This document shows, one piece after another, positions 18,116 through 28,580 of a stretch of DNA of 64,000 nucleotides. Source of the DNA: Pseudomonas fulva NBRC 16637 = DSM 17717 (GTDB lineage: Bacteria > Pseudomonadota > Gammaproteobacteria > Pseudomonadales > Pseudomonadaceae); the NCBI RefSeq assembly GCF_000730565.1, contig NZ_BBIQ01000009.1, positions 113,573-177,572 on the forward strand. Reading direction: 5' to 3'. The translations under genes were made by a program, and so were the position numbers. Under the pieces are notes generated by a model that saw nothing but the letters and a program-made list of their open reading frames with translations, had not been told where the DNA came from and searched no databases. Positions within the stretch are counted from its first letter, which is position 1. Each line of letters opens with the position of its first letter.

Positions 18116-18991
18116 ATGAATGACGATAAAACAGCCCGTGACAGTGCTCTGCCCGAAGCAGCACGCAGTCCGGCACCCGCCCTGGCCCCGCCAATCGTGG
18201 CATCGCCGGCCAAACGCATTCAGGCGTTCACCGGCGATCCTGACTTCATGACCTCCCTGGCGCGTGGGCTTGCCGTCATACAGGCATTTCAGGAACGCAA
18301 GCGGCACCTGACCATCGCGCAAATCAGCCATCGCACCGAAATACCTCGGGCGGCAGTGCGCCGATGCCTGCATACGCTGATGAAGCTGGGCTACGCGACC
18401 ACCGACGGGCGTACCTACTCCTTGCTGCCCAAAGTGCTGACGCTCGGCCATGCGTACCTGTCATCGACACCCCTGGCCATTTCCGCGCAGCCTTACCTGG
18501 ACCGTATCAGCGACCAGTTGCACGAGGCGGCCAACATGGCGACCCTCGAAGGGGACGACATTCTGTACATCGCCCGCTCGGCGACGGTAGAGCGCCTGAT
18601 CTCGGTAGACCTGTCGGTCGGTGGACGGCTCCCGGCGTATTGCACGTCCATGGGCCGCATCCTCCTGGCGGCCATGGACGACACCAGCTTGCGCGAATAC
18701 TTCGATCGTGCCGACCTCAAGGCCCGCACCAGCCGTACCCTGCAAGACGCCCCGTCGCTGTTCGCCTGCATCGAGCAAGTGCGTAGCCAGGGATGGTGCG
18801 TGGTCGACCAGGAACTCGAACAAGGCCTGCGCTCGGTGGCCGTGCCCGTCTACGACGCCTCAGGCCAGGTACTGGCAGCGCTGAACGTCAGTACCCACGT
18901 CGGGCGTGTACCGCGCAGTGAACTGGAGCAGCGGTTTCTTCCCGTACTGCTGGAAGCCAGCCAAGAGCTCAGCCATCAGCTGTTTGGATAA
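18116..18991 (+). CDS. pcaR: IclR-family regulator of the beta-ketoadipate pathway
   Basis: A 291-residue regulator. A variable N-terminal tail (about 1-40) precedes a winged helix-turn-helix (LARGLAVIQAFQERKRHLTI, then IPRAAVRRCLHTLMKLGYAT) and the IclR effector domain (LEGDDILYIARSA, SVGGRLPAYCTSMGRILLAA, QGWCVVDQELEQGLRSVAVP). The sequence recalls PcaR of P. putida, which uses beta-ketoadipate as co-inducer to activate pca genes and represses itself. I start at ATG 18116, with GAGGT upstream. Its operator occurs at its own promoter and upstream of pcaF. Confidence 0.93.
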   Translation: MNDDKTARDSALPEAARSPAPALAPPIVASPAKRIQAFTGDPDFMTSLARGLAVIQAFQERKRHLTIAQISHRTEIPRAAVRRCLHTLMKLGYATTDGRTYSLLPKVLTLGHAYLSSTPLAISAQPYLDRISDQLHEAANMATLEGDDILYIARSATVERLISVDLSVGGRLPAYCTSMGRILLAAMDDTSLREYFDRADLKARTSRTLQDAPSLFACIEQVRSQGWCVVDQELEQGLRSVAVPVYDASGQVLAALNVSTHVGRVPRSELEQRFLPVLLEASQELSHQLFG

Positions 18992-19031
18992 GCGCGAAGG
19001 CTTTAGGATCATTACAGCCTGCTGACAAAGC

Positions 19032-19046
19032 GTTCGATAATCGCCC
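19032..19046 (+). promoter_or_regulatory. PcaR operator upstream of pcaF
   Basis: GTTCGATAATCGCCC differs at one base from the site in the pcaR promoter. It lies 130 bases before the pcaF start, in the 184-base pcaR-pcaF gap, so pcaF (and probably pcaT) has its own PcaR-activated promoter. Confidence 0.8.
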
Positions 19047-19175
19047 AGTTCAGCCTTGAGCTAATTGTGACGGCCCCGCCTTTGTCCCTAACCTGATGCC
19101 CACCCGGCGGACAGGTTGCAGTGACCCGATTGTGCCTGTATCGCCGGCGCCCATGGTCACTGTAGGAGACGCAAG

Positions 19176-20378
19176 ATGCGCGAGGTCTATATTTGTGATG
19201 CCGTTCGCACGCCCATTGGCCGGTTTGGTGGCGCCCTTGCCAGCATCCGGGCTGACGACTTGGCGGCGGTACCGCTCAAGGCATTGATCGCGCGCAACCC
19301 GGGTGTGCACTGGGCGCACCTGGACGAGGTGTTTTTCGGTTGTGCCAATCAGGCGGGCGAAGACAACCGTAACGTGGCACGCATGGCGTTGCTGCTGGCC
19401 GGGCTGCCTGAATGCGTGCCGGGTGTCACCCTCAACCGCTTGTGCGCTTCGGGCATGGAGGCCGTCGGCGCGGCGTTCCGCGCCATCGCCTGTGGCGAAA
19501 TGGAGCTGGCCATCGCGGGCGGCGTGGAGTCGATGTCGCGAGCGCCGTTTGTCATGGGCAAAGCGCAAAGCGCTTATTCACGCACCATGCAACTGGAAGA
19601 CACCACCATCGGCTGGCGTTTCGTCAACCCGCTCATGAAAGCGCAATACGGCGTGGATGCCATGCCGCAGACGGCGGACAACGTAGCTGACGACCATGGC
19701 ATCTCCCGCGCCGACCAGGATGCGTTTGCCTTGCGCAGTCAGCACAAGGCCGCAGCGGCGCAAGCTGCCGGGTTTTTCGCCGAGGAAATCGTGCCGGTGT
19801 GCGTCGCGCACAAGAAGGGTGAGACCTGGGTAGAGCACGATGAGCACGTGCGACCCGATACCACCCTTGAGGCCTTGGCCAGGCTCAACCCCGTCAATGG
19901 CGTGGGCAAAACGGTGACGGCTGGCAATGCATCGGGGGTCAACGATGGCGCGGCAGCGATGATCCTGGCGTCTGCAGAGGCCGTGCACACCCATGGCCTG
20001 ACCGCTCGCGCCAAGGTACTGGGCATGGCCAGTGCGGGGGTGGCCCCGCGGGTCATGGGCATCGGGCCGGTGCCTGCGGTACGCAAGCTGATCGAGCGAC
20101 TGGGCATCGACATCAGCGCATTCGATGTCATTGAACTCAACGAGGCCTTCGCCAGCCAGGGGCTGGCCGTTCTTCGCGGGCTAGGGGTGGCGGACGATGC
20201 GCCCCAGGTCAACCCCAACGGCGGTGCCATCGCACTGGGCCACCCGCTGGGCATGAGTGGTGCGCGCCTGGTACTGACGGCGCTGCACCACCTTGAGCGC
20301 ACAGGAGGGCGCAAAGGCTTGGCCACGATGTGCGTAGGTGTCGGTCAAGGGCTGGCGCTGGCCATTGAACGGCTTTGA
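19176..20378 (+). CDS. pcaF: Beta-ketoadipyl-CoA thiolase
   Basis: A 400-residue thiolase that cleaves beta-ketoadipyl-CoA to succinyl-CoA and acetyl-CoA, the last step of the beta-ketoadipate pathway. The acyl-accepting cysteine is C90 (LNRLCASGMEA). The catalytic His lies in GGAIALGHPLG and the second Cys in ATMCVGVGQG near the C-terminus. It also carries NEAFASQ. Length and sequence match PcaF of P. putida closely as I recall it, more than general acetyl-CoA acetyltransferases. ATG 19176 has AGGAG upstream. It follows pcaR directly, with no pcaK in between. Confidence 0.93.
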   Translation: MREVYICDAVRTPIGRFGGALASIRADDLAAVPLKALIARNPGVHWAHLDEVFFGCANQAGEDNRNVARMALLLAGLPECVPGVTLNRLCASGMEAVGAAFRAIACGEMELAIAGGVESMSRAPFVMGKAQSAYSRTMQLEDTTIGWRFVNPLMKAQYGVDAMPQTADNVADDHGISRADQDAFALRSQHKAAAAQAAGFFAEEIVPVCVAHKKGETWVEHDEHVRPDTTLEALARLNPVNGVGKTVTAGNASGVNDGAAAMILASAEAVHTHGLTARAKVLGMASAGVAPRVMGIGPVPAVRKLIERLGIDISAFDVIELNEAFASQGLAVLRGLGVADDAPQVNPNGGAIALGHPLGMSGARLVLTALHHLERTGGRKGLATMCVGVGQGLALAIERL

Positions 20379-20515
20379 GGGAGCCTGCGCCCGGGTGCCT
20401 CAGAGATGAGGGCAGCCGGCAGCGCCTCGCTGCACTTGATTGCACACCACGCGGAACGACTGTGTAACCAGGTATGTCTAGACTTACCTTGTATTCCTCC
20501 AGGAGCACGACTGAC

Positions 20516-21805
20516 ATGACCACCCCTCACTACACTGGCGAGGAGCGTAGCAAACGCATCTTCGCCATCGTCGGCGCCTCTTCAGGCAACCTGGTGGAAT
20601 GGTTCGACTTCTATGTCTACGCCTTCTGCGCCATTTATTTTGCTCCGGCGTTCTTTCCCTCAGATGACCCGACCGTGCAACTGCTCAATACCGCCGGTGT
20701 GTTTGCCGCGGGCTTTCTGATGCGGCCTATCGGCGGCTGGATCTTCGGCCGTCTGGCCGACCGCCACGGTCGCAAGAACTCGCTGATGATCTCGGTACTG
20801 ATGATGTGCTTCGGGTCCTTGGCCATCGCCTGCCTGCCCACTTACGCCAGCATTGGCACATGGGCGCCGGCATTGCTGCTGCTGGCGCGCTTGATTCAGG
20901 GCCTGTCGGTGGGGGGTGAATACGGCACCACGGCGACCTACATGAGCGAAGTGGCGCTGCGTGGCCAGCGGGGCTTCTTTGCATCGTTCCAGTACGTGAC
21001 CCTGATTGGCGGCCAGTTGCTGGCAGTATTGGTGGTGGTGATCCTGCAGCAGTTGCTGACCGAAGACGAGCTGCGCGCCTGGGGCTGGCGAATTCCCTTC
21101 GTGGTCGGTGCGATCGCTGCCGTCATCTCCTTGATGCTGCGCCGCTCCCTGCACGAAACCAGCAGCGCAGAAACGCGCCAGGACAAGGACGCCGGCAGTA
21201 TCCGCGGTTTGTTCGGCAATCACCTGGCGGCCTTCATCACGGTGCTGGGCTACACCGCTGGCGGCTCGCTGATCTTCTACACCTTTACCACCTACATGCA
21301 GAAGTACCTGGTCAACACGGCTGGCATGACCGCCAAGCACGCCAGCTACGCAATGACCGGGGCGCTGTTCCTGTTCATGGTGATGCAGCCGTTCTTCGGT
21401 ATGCTGTCCGACCGCATCGGCCGGCGTAACTCCATGCTGTTGTTCGGCGCGCTGGGCACGGTGTTCACGGTGCCATTGCTCATGGCGCTCAAGACGGTCA
21501 GCAGCCCCTTCATGGCGTTCGTGCTGGTGAGCCTGGCGTTGTGCATCGTCAGCTTCTACACCTCCATCAGTGGTCTGGTGAAAGCCGAAATGTTCCCGCC
21601 CCAGGTGCGGGCCTTGGGCGTGGGGCTTGCCTACGCGGTGGCCAACGCCGTGTTTGGCGGGTCGGCGGAGTACGTGGCCCTGGGGCTCAAGACCTTGGGC
21701 ATGGAAAACACGTTCTACTGGTACGTGACCGCCATGATGGCCATCGCTTTCCTGTTCAGCCTGCGCTTGCCAAAACAAGCCAAGTACCTGCACCACGATC
21801 ATTGA
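20516..21805 (+). CDS. pcaT: MFS dicarboxylate/beta-ketoadipate permease
   Basis: A 429-residue major facilitator of the metabolite:H+ symporter family, with 12 predicted TM segments. The signature [13 protein letters not shown] is near the N-terminus. The loop 2-3 motif is [12 protein letters not shown] and [18 protein letters not shown] is in TM4-5. PcaT of P. putida takes up beta-ketoadipate. The gene lies 138 bases after pcaF on the same strand and has AGGAG nine bases before ATG 20516. It is a relative of the permease at 37184-38503. In KT2440 pcaBDC would follow, but here they do not. Confidence 0.88.
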   Translation: MTTPHYTGEERSKRIFAIVGASSGNLVEWFDFYVYAFCAIYFAPAFFPSDDPTVQLLNTAGVFAAGFLMRPIGGWIFGRLADRHGRKNSLMISVLMMCFGSLAIACLPTYASIGTWAPALLLLARLIQGLSVGGEYGTTATYMSEVALRGQRGFFASFQYVTLIGGQLLAVLVVVILQQLLTEDELRAWGWRIPFVVGAIAAVISLMLRRSLHETSSAETRQDKDAGSIRGLFGNHLAAFITVLGYTAGGSLIFYTFTTYMQKYLVNTAGMTAKHASYAMTGALFLFMVMQPFFGMLSDRIGRRNSMLLFGALGTVFTVPLLMALKTVSSPFMAFVLVSLALCIVSFYTSISGLVKAEMFPPQVRALGVGLAYAVANAVFGGSAEYVALGLKTLGMENTFYWYVTAMMAIAFLFSLRLPKQAKYLHHDH

Positions 21806-21835
21806 CGAGCTCGACACAGAGCATGAAGCGCGGCG

Positions 21836-21860
21836 GGCCGTCCGCGGTATCGGGACGGCC
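21836..21860. terminator. Hairpin between pcaT and the DUF962 gene
   Basis: GGCCGTCC (21836-21843) pairs perfectly with GGACGGCC (21853-21860), nine bases apart, between two convergent stop codons. No clear T-run. Confidence 0.5.
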
Positions 21861-21871
21861 TGTCGAGGTTG

Positions 21872-22393
21872 TCACTGCCGCACGGCCTTACGCACCGCCA
21901 CCGGGCCGGCGGCGCGCTCGATCTGACGCTTGAGGGCAGGGCACAGGCCCATCATGAAGGCCGCTTCGGCCACCACGAACAGCGGCCCGATGATCAAGCC
22001 GCTGATGTCATCGACGAACGCTGGCTTGCGCCCCTCGTAATGATGACCGACGAACTGGATGATCCAGCCCACCACGAATGCACCCACGCCCACCGACAGC
22101 CACAGCGCCGTGGTCTGCACCGCCAGCAGGTGACCTAACCACAGGCACAGGCCCAACAGGGCGCCCATCACCAGGCCGAAGCGAAGCTCCAGGCGCAGGT
22201 AGAACCAGGTGGCCGCCGCCGAGACAAGCAGGGCAGGAGACAGCCAAATGCCGCCCAGCGACCCGCCTGGCCGAGACAACAGAATGGTCACGGACAGGAC
22301 AATCAGAGGTATGCCGACGAAATGAGTGACGATGTTGCGTGGGTCGCGGTGATAGCCCGCGTAGCGGATCAGGTGCTCGGCGAGGGTGCTCAT
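21872..22393 (-). CDS. DUF962/Mpo1-like membrane protein
   Basis: A 173-residue membrane protein that begins MSTLAEHLIRYAGYHRDPRN and contains IVTHFVGIPLIVLSV followed by about three further hydrophobic segments and QFVGHHYEGRKPAF. These His-containing motifs fit the DUF962 family, whose yeast member Mpo1 is an Fe(II) dioxygenase that alpha-oxidises long-chain 2-hydroxy fatty acids. Whether the bacterial proteins do this is an inference. ATG 22393 is preceded by AGGAGG. The gene is convergent with pcaT and upstream of, but facing the same way as, ttgC. Confidence 0.75.
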   Translation of the reverse strand: MSTLAEHLIRYAGYHRDPRNIVTHFVGIPLIVLSVTILLSRPGGSLGGIWLSPALLVSAAATWFYLRLELRFGLVMGALLGLCLWLGHLLAVQTTALWLSVGVGAFVVGWIIQFVGHHYEGRKPAFVDDISGLIIGPLFVVAEAAFMMGLCPALKRQIERAAGPVAVRKAVRQ

Positions 22394-22551
22394 GGTGCTG
22401 CCTCCTGGTGGGCTTGCCGGGGTGTGCCCGATATAGCTCAGGATAGCTGTGGTCACCATCATCATCAGCCTGGCGAATGCCAGGGCCGCGCCTTGCTCAT
22501 CACCCACCGCGTCTGTCGAGGCCTGGCGGGTGGTGAGCAAGCGGGCGGGTA

Positions 22552-24006
22552 TCAGCCGCGGGGCGTCTGTACCGAGGCCTGCTGGTTGGCCTGCCCGGTG
22601 CGCTCGTACCAGCCGCCACCGAGTGCCTTGTACAGGTTGACTTCGCTGGTCAGCTGCGAAAGGCGGTCACCGATCAGCGCCTGCTGCGCACTGAACAGGT
22701 TGCGCTGGGCGTCGAGGAACGTCAGGTTGCTGTCGATGCCGATACGGTACCGACGCTCGGCCAGGCGGTAGTAGTCCTGGTTGGCTTGCACCAGGTCCCG
22801 CTGGGCTTGCAACTGCTCCTCGAAGGTCTTGCGCGCAGCCAGCCCATCGGATACTTCCTGGAACGCAGTCTGGATGGACTTCTCGTAGCGGGCGACGTTG
22901 ATGTCCTTCTGGATCTTGGCGTAGTCAAGGCTCGCTTTCAGGCTGCCGGCGGTGAAGATCGGCAGGTTGATCTGCGGCTGGAACAGCCAGGTGCCCGACC
23001 CACCCTTGAACAGCCCGCCCATGTCGGTGCTCAAGGTGCCCGCATTGGCCGTCAGGCTGATGCTGGGGAAGAAGGCCGCGCGGGCAGCGCCGATGTTGGC
23101 GTTGGCCGCCTTGAGCAGGTGCTCGGCCTCCTGGATGTCAGGGCGGCGCTGCAACAGGTCCGACGGCAGGCCTGCCGGTACTTCGGCCAGTTGATCGGCG
23201 TCCAGGCGCAGTGGTTCAGGCAGGTTTGTGGGGATGCCGGTCCCCAGCAGGACAGTCAGGCTGTTCACGTCCTGGGCGACCAGGCGCTGGTACTGCGAGT
23301 ACTTGACCCGGGCGCCTTCGACAGCCGTGCGGGCCTGGCTCAGGTCCAGCGCCGACGCCACGCCCACCTCGTTGCTGCGCCGGGTGAGGTTGTAGCTTTC
23401 CTGGTAGTTCTTCAGGGTTTCCTCGGTCAGCTTGAACAGCGCCTGGTCGGCCTGCCAGGTGTAATAGGCGTTCGCCACGCTCGCCACCAGGCTGATCTGG
23501 GTGGAGCGACGCGCCTGCTCGCTGGACAGGTAGGTCTCCAGCGCCTGTTCCGAAAGGCTGCGCACGCGGCCGAACAGGTCGAGTTCATAGGCACTGACGC
23601 CCAGGGTTGCCGAATACTGGCTGGTGATGCCCGACTGGCCAGTCTGCGACATGTTCGCCGGGATGCGTTGACGGCTGCCACTGCCGTTGGCCGACACCGC
23701 CGGGAACAGGTCCGCACGCTGGATGCGGTACTGGGCGCGGTAGGCGTCGATGTTCAGCGCCGCGACGCGCAGGTCCCGGTTGTTGACCAGCGCGGTCTGG
23801 ATCAGTTGCTGCAGCGCCGGGTCGTTGAAGAACTGCCGCCAGCCCTGTTCAGCGGCAGCGACGTCCGCCGACTGGGTGGGCGAGTAGGCCGGGCCTTGCG
23901 GCCACTGCTCAGCCACCGGTGCTTCCGGGGTCTGGTAGTCGGGAATCAGCGAGCAGCCGCCGAGGATGAAAGCGGTGACTGCCAGGGACAACAAAGACTT
24001 GGTCAT
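22552..24006 (-). CDS. ttgC: Outer-membrane channel of the TtgABC efflux pump (OprM family)
   Basis: A 484-residue outer-membrane factor. The signal peptide ends in the lipobox LGGC (Cys18), so it is a lipoprotein as in OprM. Two duplicated outer-membrane-efflux domains follow, with [20 protein letters not shown] near residue 150 and [23 protein letters not shown] near residue 300, the usual repeats of the trimeric barrel and helical tunnel. Its start overlaps the ttgB stop by four bases, so translation is coupled. It opens the exit duct for antibiotics and solvents exported by TtgB. Confidence 0.93.
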   Translation of the reverse strand: MTKSLLSLAVTAFILGGCSLIPDYQTPEAPVAEQWPQGPAYSPTQSADVAAAEQGWRQFFNDPALQQLIQTALVNNRDLRVAALNIDAYRAQYRIQRADLFPAVSANGSGSRQRIPANMSQTGQSGITSQYSATLGVSAYELDLFGRVRSLSEQALETYLSSEQARRSTQISLVASVANAYYTWQADQALFKLTEETLKNYQESYNLTRRSNEVGVASALDLSQARTAVEGARVKYSQYQRLVAQDVNSLTVLLGTGIPTNLPEPLRLDADQLAEVPAGLPSDLLQRRPDIQEAEHLLKAANANIGAARAAFFPSISLTANAGTLSTDMGGLFKGGSGTWLFQPQINLPIFTAGSLKASLDYAKIQKDINVARYEKSIQTAFQEVSDGLAARKTFEEQLQAQRDLVQANQDYYRLAERRYRIGIDSNLTFLDAQRNLFSAQQALIGDRLSQLTSEVNLYKALGGGWYERTGQANQQASVQTPRG

Positions 24007-27000
24007 TGCCCAGCCTCATAACGTGGAGTTTCAGGGGTGTCATCTTTTTTCGGCTCTTTGCTGCCGAACAGCGACGACACTGCGACGAAGAACAACGGTA
24101 CCCAGAAGATGGCCAGCACGGTCGCACTGATCATGCCGCCGATCACGCCGGTACCAATGGCGTGCTGGCTGCCGGCGCCAGCGCCGCTGGCGATGGTCAA
24201 CGGTACCACGCCGAGGATGAAGGCCAGCGAGGTCATGATGATCGGGCGCAAACGCATGCGGCACGCCTCGATCGCCGCGTCGTACAGGCTGCGGCCCTGC
24301 TCGTGCAATTCCTTGGCGAACTCGACGATCAGAATGGCGTTCTTGGCCGCCAGGCCGATGGTGGTCAAGAGGCCGACCAGGAAGTACACGTCATTGGACA
24401 GCCCGCGCAGGCTGGTAGCGATCAACGCACCGATGATGCCCAGTGGCACCACCAGCACCACGGCGATCGGAATCGACCAGCTTTCGTACAGCGCTGCCAG
24501 GCACAGGAACACGAACAGCAGCGACAGGGCGAACAGGGCCGGCATTTGCGAACCAGACAGCTTCTCCTCGTAGGACATGCCCGTCCAGGAGAAACCTACG
24601 CCGCTTGGCAGTTCGCCGGCGATGCGCTCGACCTCGGCCATGGCCTCACCGGTACTGTAGCCAGGGGCAGGCGCACCGAGGATTTCCATGGCTTCTACGC
24701 CGTTGTAGCGCGAGAGCTTGGGCGAGCCGTAGGTCCATTCACCTTTGGCGAACGAAGAGAACGGCACCATTTCGCCATCGGCGTTGCGCACATACCACTT
24801 CTGCAGGTCTTCCGGGCTCATCCGGGCATTGGCTTCGCCCTGGATGTAGACCTTCTTGACCCGGCCGCGGTCGATGAAGTCGTTGACGTAGCTGGCACCG
24901 AAGGCAATCGACAGAGTGTTGTTGATGTCCGAGATGGTCACGCCCAGGGCGCTGGCACGCTCGTCATCGATGGTCAGCTGGTACTGCGGTTCGTCGTTCA
25001 GGCCATTGGGGCGTACACCGCTGAGGATCTTGCTTTGCGAAGCCTTGGCCAGGAACTGGTTGCGGGCCTCCATCAGCTTGGCATGGCCGACACCGCCGCG
25101 GTCCTGCAGGAACACGTCGAAGCCTGTGGCGTTACCCAGCTCGAGCACCGCTGGTGGTGCGAACGCGAAGACCATGGCGTCGCGGAAGCTGAAGAAGTGC
25201 TGCTGCGCCCGCTGGGCAAGACCGAACACGCTGTTTTCCGCCGTACGCTCACCCCAGGGCTTGAGCATGATGAACGCCATGCCCGAGCTCTGGCCGCGGC
25301 CTGCGAAGTTGAAGCCGTTGACGGTGAACACCGAGGACACCGTGTCGGCTTCGTCCTTGAGCAGGTATTCGCGCATCTGATCGACCACTGCCTGGGTACG
25401 CTCGGCACTGGAGCCGGCCGGCGTCTGCACCTGGGCAAACAGTACACCCTGGTCTTCCTCGGGCAGGAACGCGGTTGGAATGCGGGTGAACAGGAAAATC
25501 ATGCCGGCCACGATCAGGGCATAGCCCAACAGGAACGGAATCTTGTTGCGCAGGATGGTCCCCACGCTGCGCTCGTAGCCGTTGACGCTGCGATCGAAGC
25601 TGCGGTTGAACCAGCCGAAGAACCCACCCTTGGCCTCATGGTGCTGGCCCTTTTTCAAAGGCTTGAGCATGGTGGCGCACAGCGCCGGGGTGAAGACCAG
25701 CGCCACCAGCACCGACAGGCCCATGGCCGAGACGATGGTGATGGAGAACTGGCGGTAGATCACACCGGTGGAGCCCCCGAAGAACGCCATGGGCAGCAGT
25801 ACGGCGGACAATACCAGGGCGATACCCACCAGCGCGCCCTGGATCTGCTCCATGGAGCGCTTGGTCGCCTCCTTGGGCGGCAGCCCTTCTTCGGACATCA
25901 CCCGCTCGACGTTTTCCACCACCACGATGGCATCGTCCACCAGCAGGCCGATGGCCAGCACCATGGCGAACATGGTCAGGGTGTTGATGCTGAAGCCTGC
26001 GGCGGCAAGGATGCCGAAGGTGCCCAGCAAAACCACCGGTACGGTCATGGTGGTGATGATGGTGGCGCGGAAGTTCTGCAGGAACAGGTACATCACCAGG
26101 AACACCAGCACGACGGCTTCGATCAGGGTATGGATGACCCCGCTGATCGATTCGGTGACCACCGGCGTGGTGTCATACGGGAATACCGCCTTGACCCCTG
26201 GCGGGAAGAACGGCTCCAGGTCGGCGATGGTCTGGCGCAGGGCCTTGGCCGTATCCAGTGCGTTGGCGCCCGTGGCCAGCTTGACGGCCAGGCCCGAGGC
26301 GGGCTTGCCGTTGAACTGGGCGCTGACGGCGTAGTTCTCGCCGCCAAGGCTGACCTGGGCCACATCGCCCAGGCGTACCTGGGAGCCGTCGTTGTTGACC
26401 TTGAGCAGGATCTTCTCGAACTGCTCGGCAGTCTGCAGGCGGGTCTTGCCGATGATGGTGGCGTTGAGCTGCGTCCCAGGCACGGCTGGCAGGCCGCCGA
26501 GCTGGCCGGAGGAGACCTGAACGTTCTGGGCAGCCACGGCGGTCTTGACGTCCACCGGGGTCAGCTGGAACTTGTTCAATTTGGCCGGATCGAGCCAGAT
26601 GCGCATGGCGTACTGGGCGCCGAACACCTGGAAATCACCCACACCGGCCGTACGCGAGATCGGGTCCTGCATGTTGGAGACGATGTAGTTGGCCAGGTCG
26701 TCCTTGGTCATGCTGCCGTCTTCGGACACCAGACCGATCACCATCAGGAAGTTCTTCACGGCCTTGGTGACGCGGATACCTTGTTGCTGCACTTCCTGCG
26801 GCAGCAAGGGGGTGGCCAGGTTGAGCTTGTTCTGCACCTGCACCTGGGCGGTGTCGGGGTTGGTACCCTGCTCGAAGGTGGCAGTAATGGTCATGCTGCC
26901 GTCGGAGTTACTTTCCGACGACACATAACGCAGGTTGTCGATACCGTTGAGCTGCTGTTCGATCACCTGCACCACCGTATCCTGCACGGTTTGCGCCGAA

Positions 27001-27155
27001 GCGCCCGGGTAGGTCACGGCAATGGCGATGGCCGGTGGGGCGATGCTGGGGTACTGGTTGATCGGCAACTTCAGGATCGACAAGGCGCCGACCAGCATGA
27101 TCACCAAGGCGATCACCCAGGCGAAGATCGGGCGATCAATAAAGAACTTCGACAT
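24003..27155 (-). CDS. ttgB: RND multidrug efflux transporter TtgB
   Basis: A 1050-residue inner-membrane HAE1-type RND pump with 12 TM helices and two large periplasmic loops. The N-terminus [20 protein letters not shown] is standard. Proton-relay residues are present as [15 protein letters not shown] (paired Asp, about residue 405) and [16 protein letters not shown] (Lys, about 940). [15 protein letters not shown] and [16 protein letters not shown] form the porter domain. It exports hydrophobic antibiotics, aromatic solvents and plant phenolics together with TtgA and TtgC. Gap to ttgA is three bases and overlap with ttgC four, so this is one operon. Confidence 0.95.
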   Translation of the reverse strand: MSKFFIDRPIFAWVIALVIMLVGALSILKLPINQYPSIAPPAIAIAVTYPGASAQTVQDTVVQVIEQQLNGIDNLRYVSSESNSDGSMTITATFEQGTNPDTAQVQVQNKLNLATPLLPQEVQQQGIRVTKAVKNFLMVIGLVSEDGSMTKDDLANYIVSNMQDPISRTAGVGDFQVFGAQYAMRIWLDPAKLNKFQLTPVDVKTAVAAQNVQVSSGQLGGLPAVPGTQLNATIIGKTRLQTAEQFEKILLKVNNDGSQVRLGDVAQVSLGGENYAVSAQFNGKPASGLAVKLATGANALDTAKALRQTIADLEPFFPPGVKAVFPYDTTPVVTESISGVIHTLIEAVVLVFLVMYLFLQNFRATIITTMTVPVVLLGTFGILAAAGFSINTLTMFAMVLAIGLLVDDAIVVVENVERVMSEEGLPPKEATKRSMEQIQGALVGIALVLSAVLLPMAFFGGSTGVIYRQFSITIVSAMGLSVLVALVFTPALCATMLKPLKKGQHHEAKGGFFGWFNRSFDRSVNGYERSVGTILRNKIPFLLGYALIVAGMIFLFTRIPTAFLPEEDQGVLFAQVQTPAGSSAERTQAVVDQMREYLLKDEADTVSSVFTVNGFNFAGRGQSSGMAFIMLKPWGERTAENSVFGLAQRAQQHFFSFRDAMVFAFAPPAVLELGNATGFDVFLQDRGGVGHAKLMEARNQFLAKASQSKILSGVRPNGLNDEPQYQLTIDDERASALGVTISDINNTLSIAFGASYVNDFIDRGRVKKVYIQGEANARMSPEDLQKWYVRNADGEMVPFSSFAKGEWTYGSPKLSRYNGVEAMEILGAPAPGYSTGEAMAEVERIAGELPSGVGFSWTGMSYEEKLSGSQMPALFALSLLFVFLCLAALYESWSIPIAVVLVVPLGIIGALIATSLRGLSNDVYFLVGLLTTIGLAAKNAILIVEFAKELHEQGRSLYDAAIEACRMRLRPIIMTSLAFILGVVPLTIASGAGAGSQHAIGTGVIGGMISATVLAIFWVPLFFVAVSSLFGSKEPKKDDTPETPRYEAGQ

Positions 27156-27158
27156 GGT

Positions 27159-28325
27159 TTACTCCGCTTTGGCGTCTGCTTTCGCTGCGTTGCCCTGGTT
27201 GGGGCTGTCCGGCTTCTTGACGTTGGTGGCTTCGCTGACCTTGACCTCGGCACCTGGACGCACGTACTGCAAGCCTTCGGTGATCAGGCGGTCGCCTGGG
27301 TTCAGGCCTTCCTCGATCAGCCAGTCGCTGCCCACGGTACGGCTGGCCTTGAGCTGGCGCAGTTCGACCTTGTTGTCCTTGTTCACCACCAGCGCGGTAG
27401 GGGCGCCCTTGAGGTCGCGCGTCACGCCCTGCTGCGGTGCCAGGATGGCATTGGCGTTCACGCCCGCCTTGAGCCGTGCATGCACGAACATGCCAGGCAA
27501 CAGGGTGTGGTCAGGGTTGGGGAAGATGGCACGCAGGGTGACCGAGCCGGTGGTTTCGTCCACGGCCACTTCGGAGAACTCCAGGCGCCCTTCCTGCTTG
27601 TACAGGGTGCCGTCTTCGAGCACCAGTTGGACCGACGCTGCGTTGTCGCCAGCGCGCTGCAGTTGGCCGCTTTCCAGCTCGCGCCGCAGCTTGAGCAGCT
27701 CGGCAGTGGACTGGGTCACGTCGACGTAGATCGGGTCCAGTTGCTGGATGGTGGCCATGGCATTGGTCTGGCCGCTGTTGACCAGCGCGCCTTCGGTTAC
27801 CGCCGAACGACCGATGCGGCCGCTGATGGGGGCCAGGACCTTGGTGTAGCGCAGGTCGATCTGCGCACTTTTGAGCGAGGCCTCGGCTTGCAGGCGCTTG
27901 GCATTGGCGTCGTCGTATTCCTGCCGGGAAACCGCCTGTTCCTCGATCAGCTGCTTGTAGCGATCAGCCAGAGAGCGGGTAGCCTGCAGGTCTGCCTGGG
28001 CCTTGCTCAGGTTGGCTTCGTAGACGGCCGGGTCGATCTGATACAGCTGTTGACCCTGCTTGACCTCGCTGCCTTCCTTGAACAGGCGCTTGAGGATGAT
28101 CCCGTTGACCTGTGGACGAACTTCGGCGATCCGGTAGGCATTGGTGCGGCCTGGCAGCTCGGTGGTCAAGGTGAAGGCCTGCGGCTGTAGGGTCACTACG
28201 CCGACTTGAGGCGCCTGCTGCTGCTGTTGCTGCTGCGCGGCTTGGTCTTCTTTATTGCAGCCACTGAGCAGGGTTGCGAGGGCTACGGCTGAAACCAGGG
28301 CGGTAACGGCTGGCTTGAATTGCAT
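27159..28325 (-). CDS. ttgA: Periplasmic adaptor of the TtgABC pump
   Basis: A 388-residue membrane-fusion lipoprotein. The signal peptide ends LLSGC (Cys23), followed by a seven-glutamine run that links the lipid anchor to the folded part. The lipoyl half-motifs and alpha-hairpin (about 95-165, EANLSKAQADLQATRSLADRY) are typical, and VLAPISGRIGRSAVTEGALV is the second lipoyl half. It joins TtgB to TtgC. First gene of the operon, transcribed away from ttgR across the operator region. Confidence 0.94.
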   Translation of the reverse strand: MQFKPAVTALVSAVALATLLSGCNKEDQAAQQQQQQQAPQVGVVTLQPQAFTLTTELPGRTNAYRIAEVRPQVNGIILKRLFKEGSEVKQGQQLYQIDPAVYEANLSKAQADLQATRSLADRYKQLIEEQAVSRQEYDDANAKRLQAEASLKSAQIDLRYTKVLAPISGRIGRSAVTEGALVNSGQTNAMATIQQLDPIYVDVTQSTAELLKLRRELESGQLQRAGDNAASVQLVLEDGTLYKQEGRLEFSEVAVDETTGSVTLRAIFPNPDHTLLPGMFVHARLKAGVNANAILAPQQGVTRDLKGAPTALVVNKDNKVELRQLKASRTVGSDWLIEEGLNPGDRLITEGLQYVRPGAEVKVSEATNVKKPDSPNQGNAAKADAKAE

Positions 28326-28430
28326 GAGAATCCTCGGATCGCAGGAGCAGGGAGACGCTCAAGAGTAATGGAATGTCTTGATCTGGATAAATGGCTATCC
28401 GGTGGATAAATAGCTTGCTAAGGAATATAC

Positions 28431-28452
28431 TTACATTCATGGTTGTTTGTAA
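28431..28452. promoter_or_regulatory. TtgR operator between ttgA and ttgR
   Basis: A pseudo-palindrome with arms TTACA and TGTAA, 22 bases overall. Read on the minus strand, the core ACAAACAACCATGAATGT agrees with the TtgR operator I recall from P. putida DOT-T1E. It lies 106 bases upstream of ttgA and 129 bases before ttgR. The AT-rich flank (28400-28430) should hold the ttgABC promoter. TtgR would repress both directions until a drug or flavonoid releases it. Confidence 0.85.
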
Positions 28453-28580
28453 ATACCGCCGGGTTGTCCATGGCTACCGCCACAGCCCTTGATTAGCTTG
28501 ATCCGCCAGGTGCCCCTAGAGGCGCCCCGGAGCCTTCCCGCACGCGTCGCCGCGTTCGGGCCAGATGAGGTTGTACTGCC

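Noticed and set aside
17870..18450. A 197-codon minus-strand frame over the pcaR upstream region
   Set aside because: It runs opposite pcaR and its operator, with no ribosome site and no conserved motif.
24006..28190. A 1394-codon open frame on the plus strand opposite ttgC, ttgB and ttgA
   Set aside because: It is the antisense of three well-recognised genes in a G+C-rich genome. It has no ribosome site, signal or domain, and its His/Gln/Gly-rich composition is that expected of an antisense frame.
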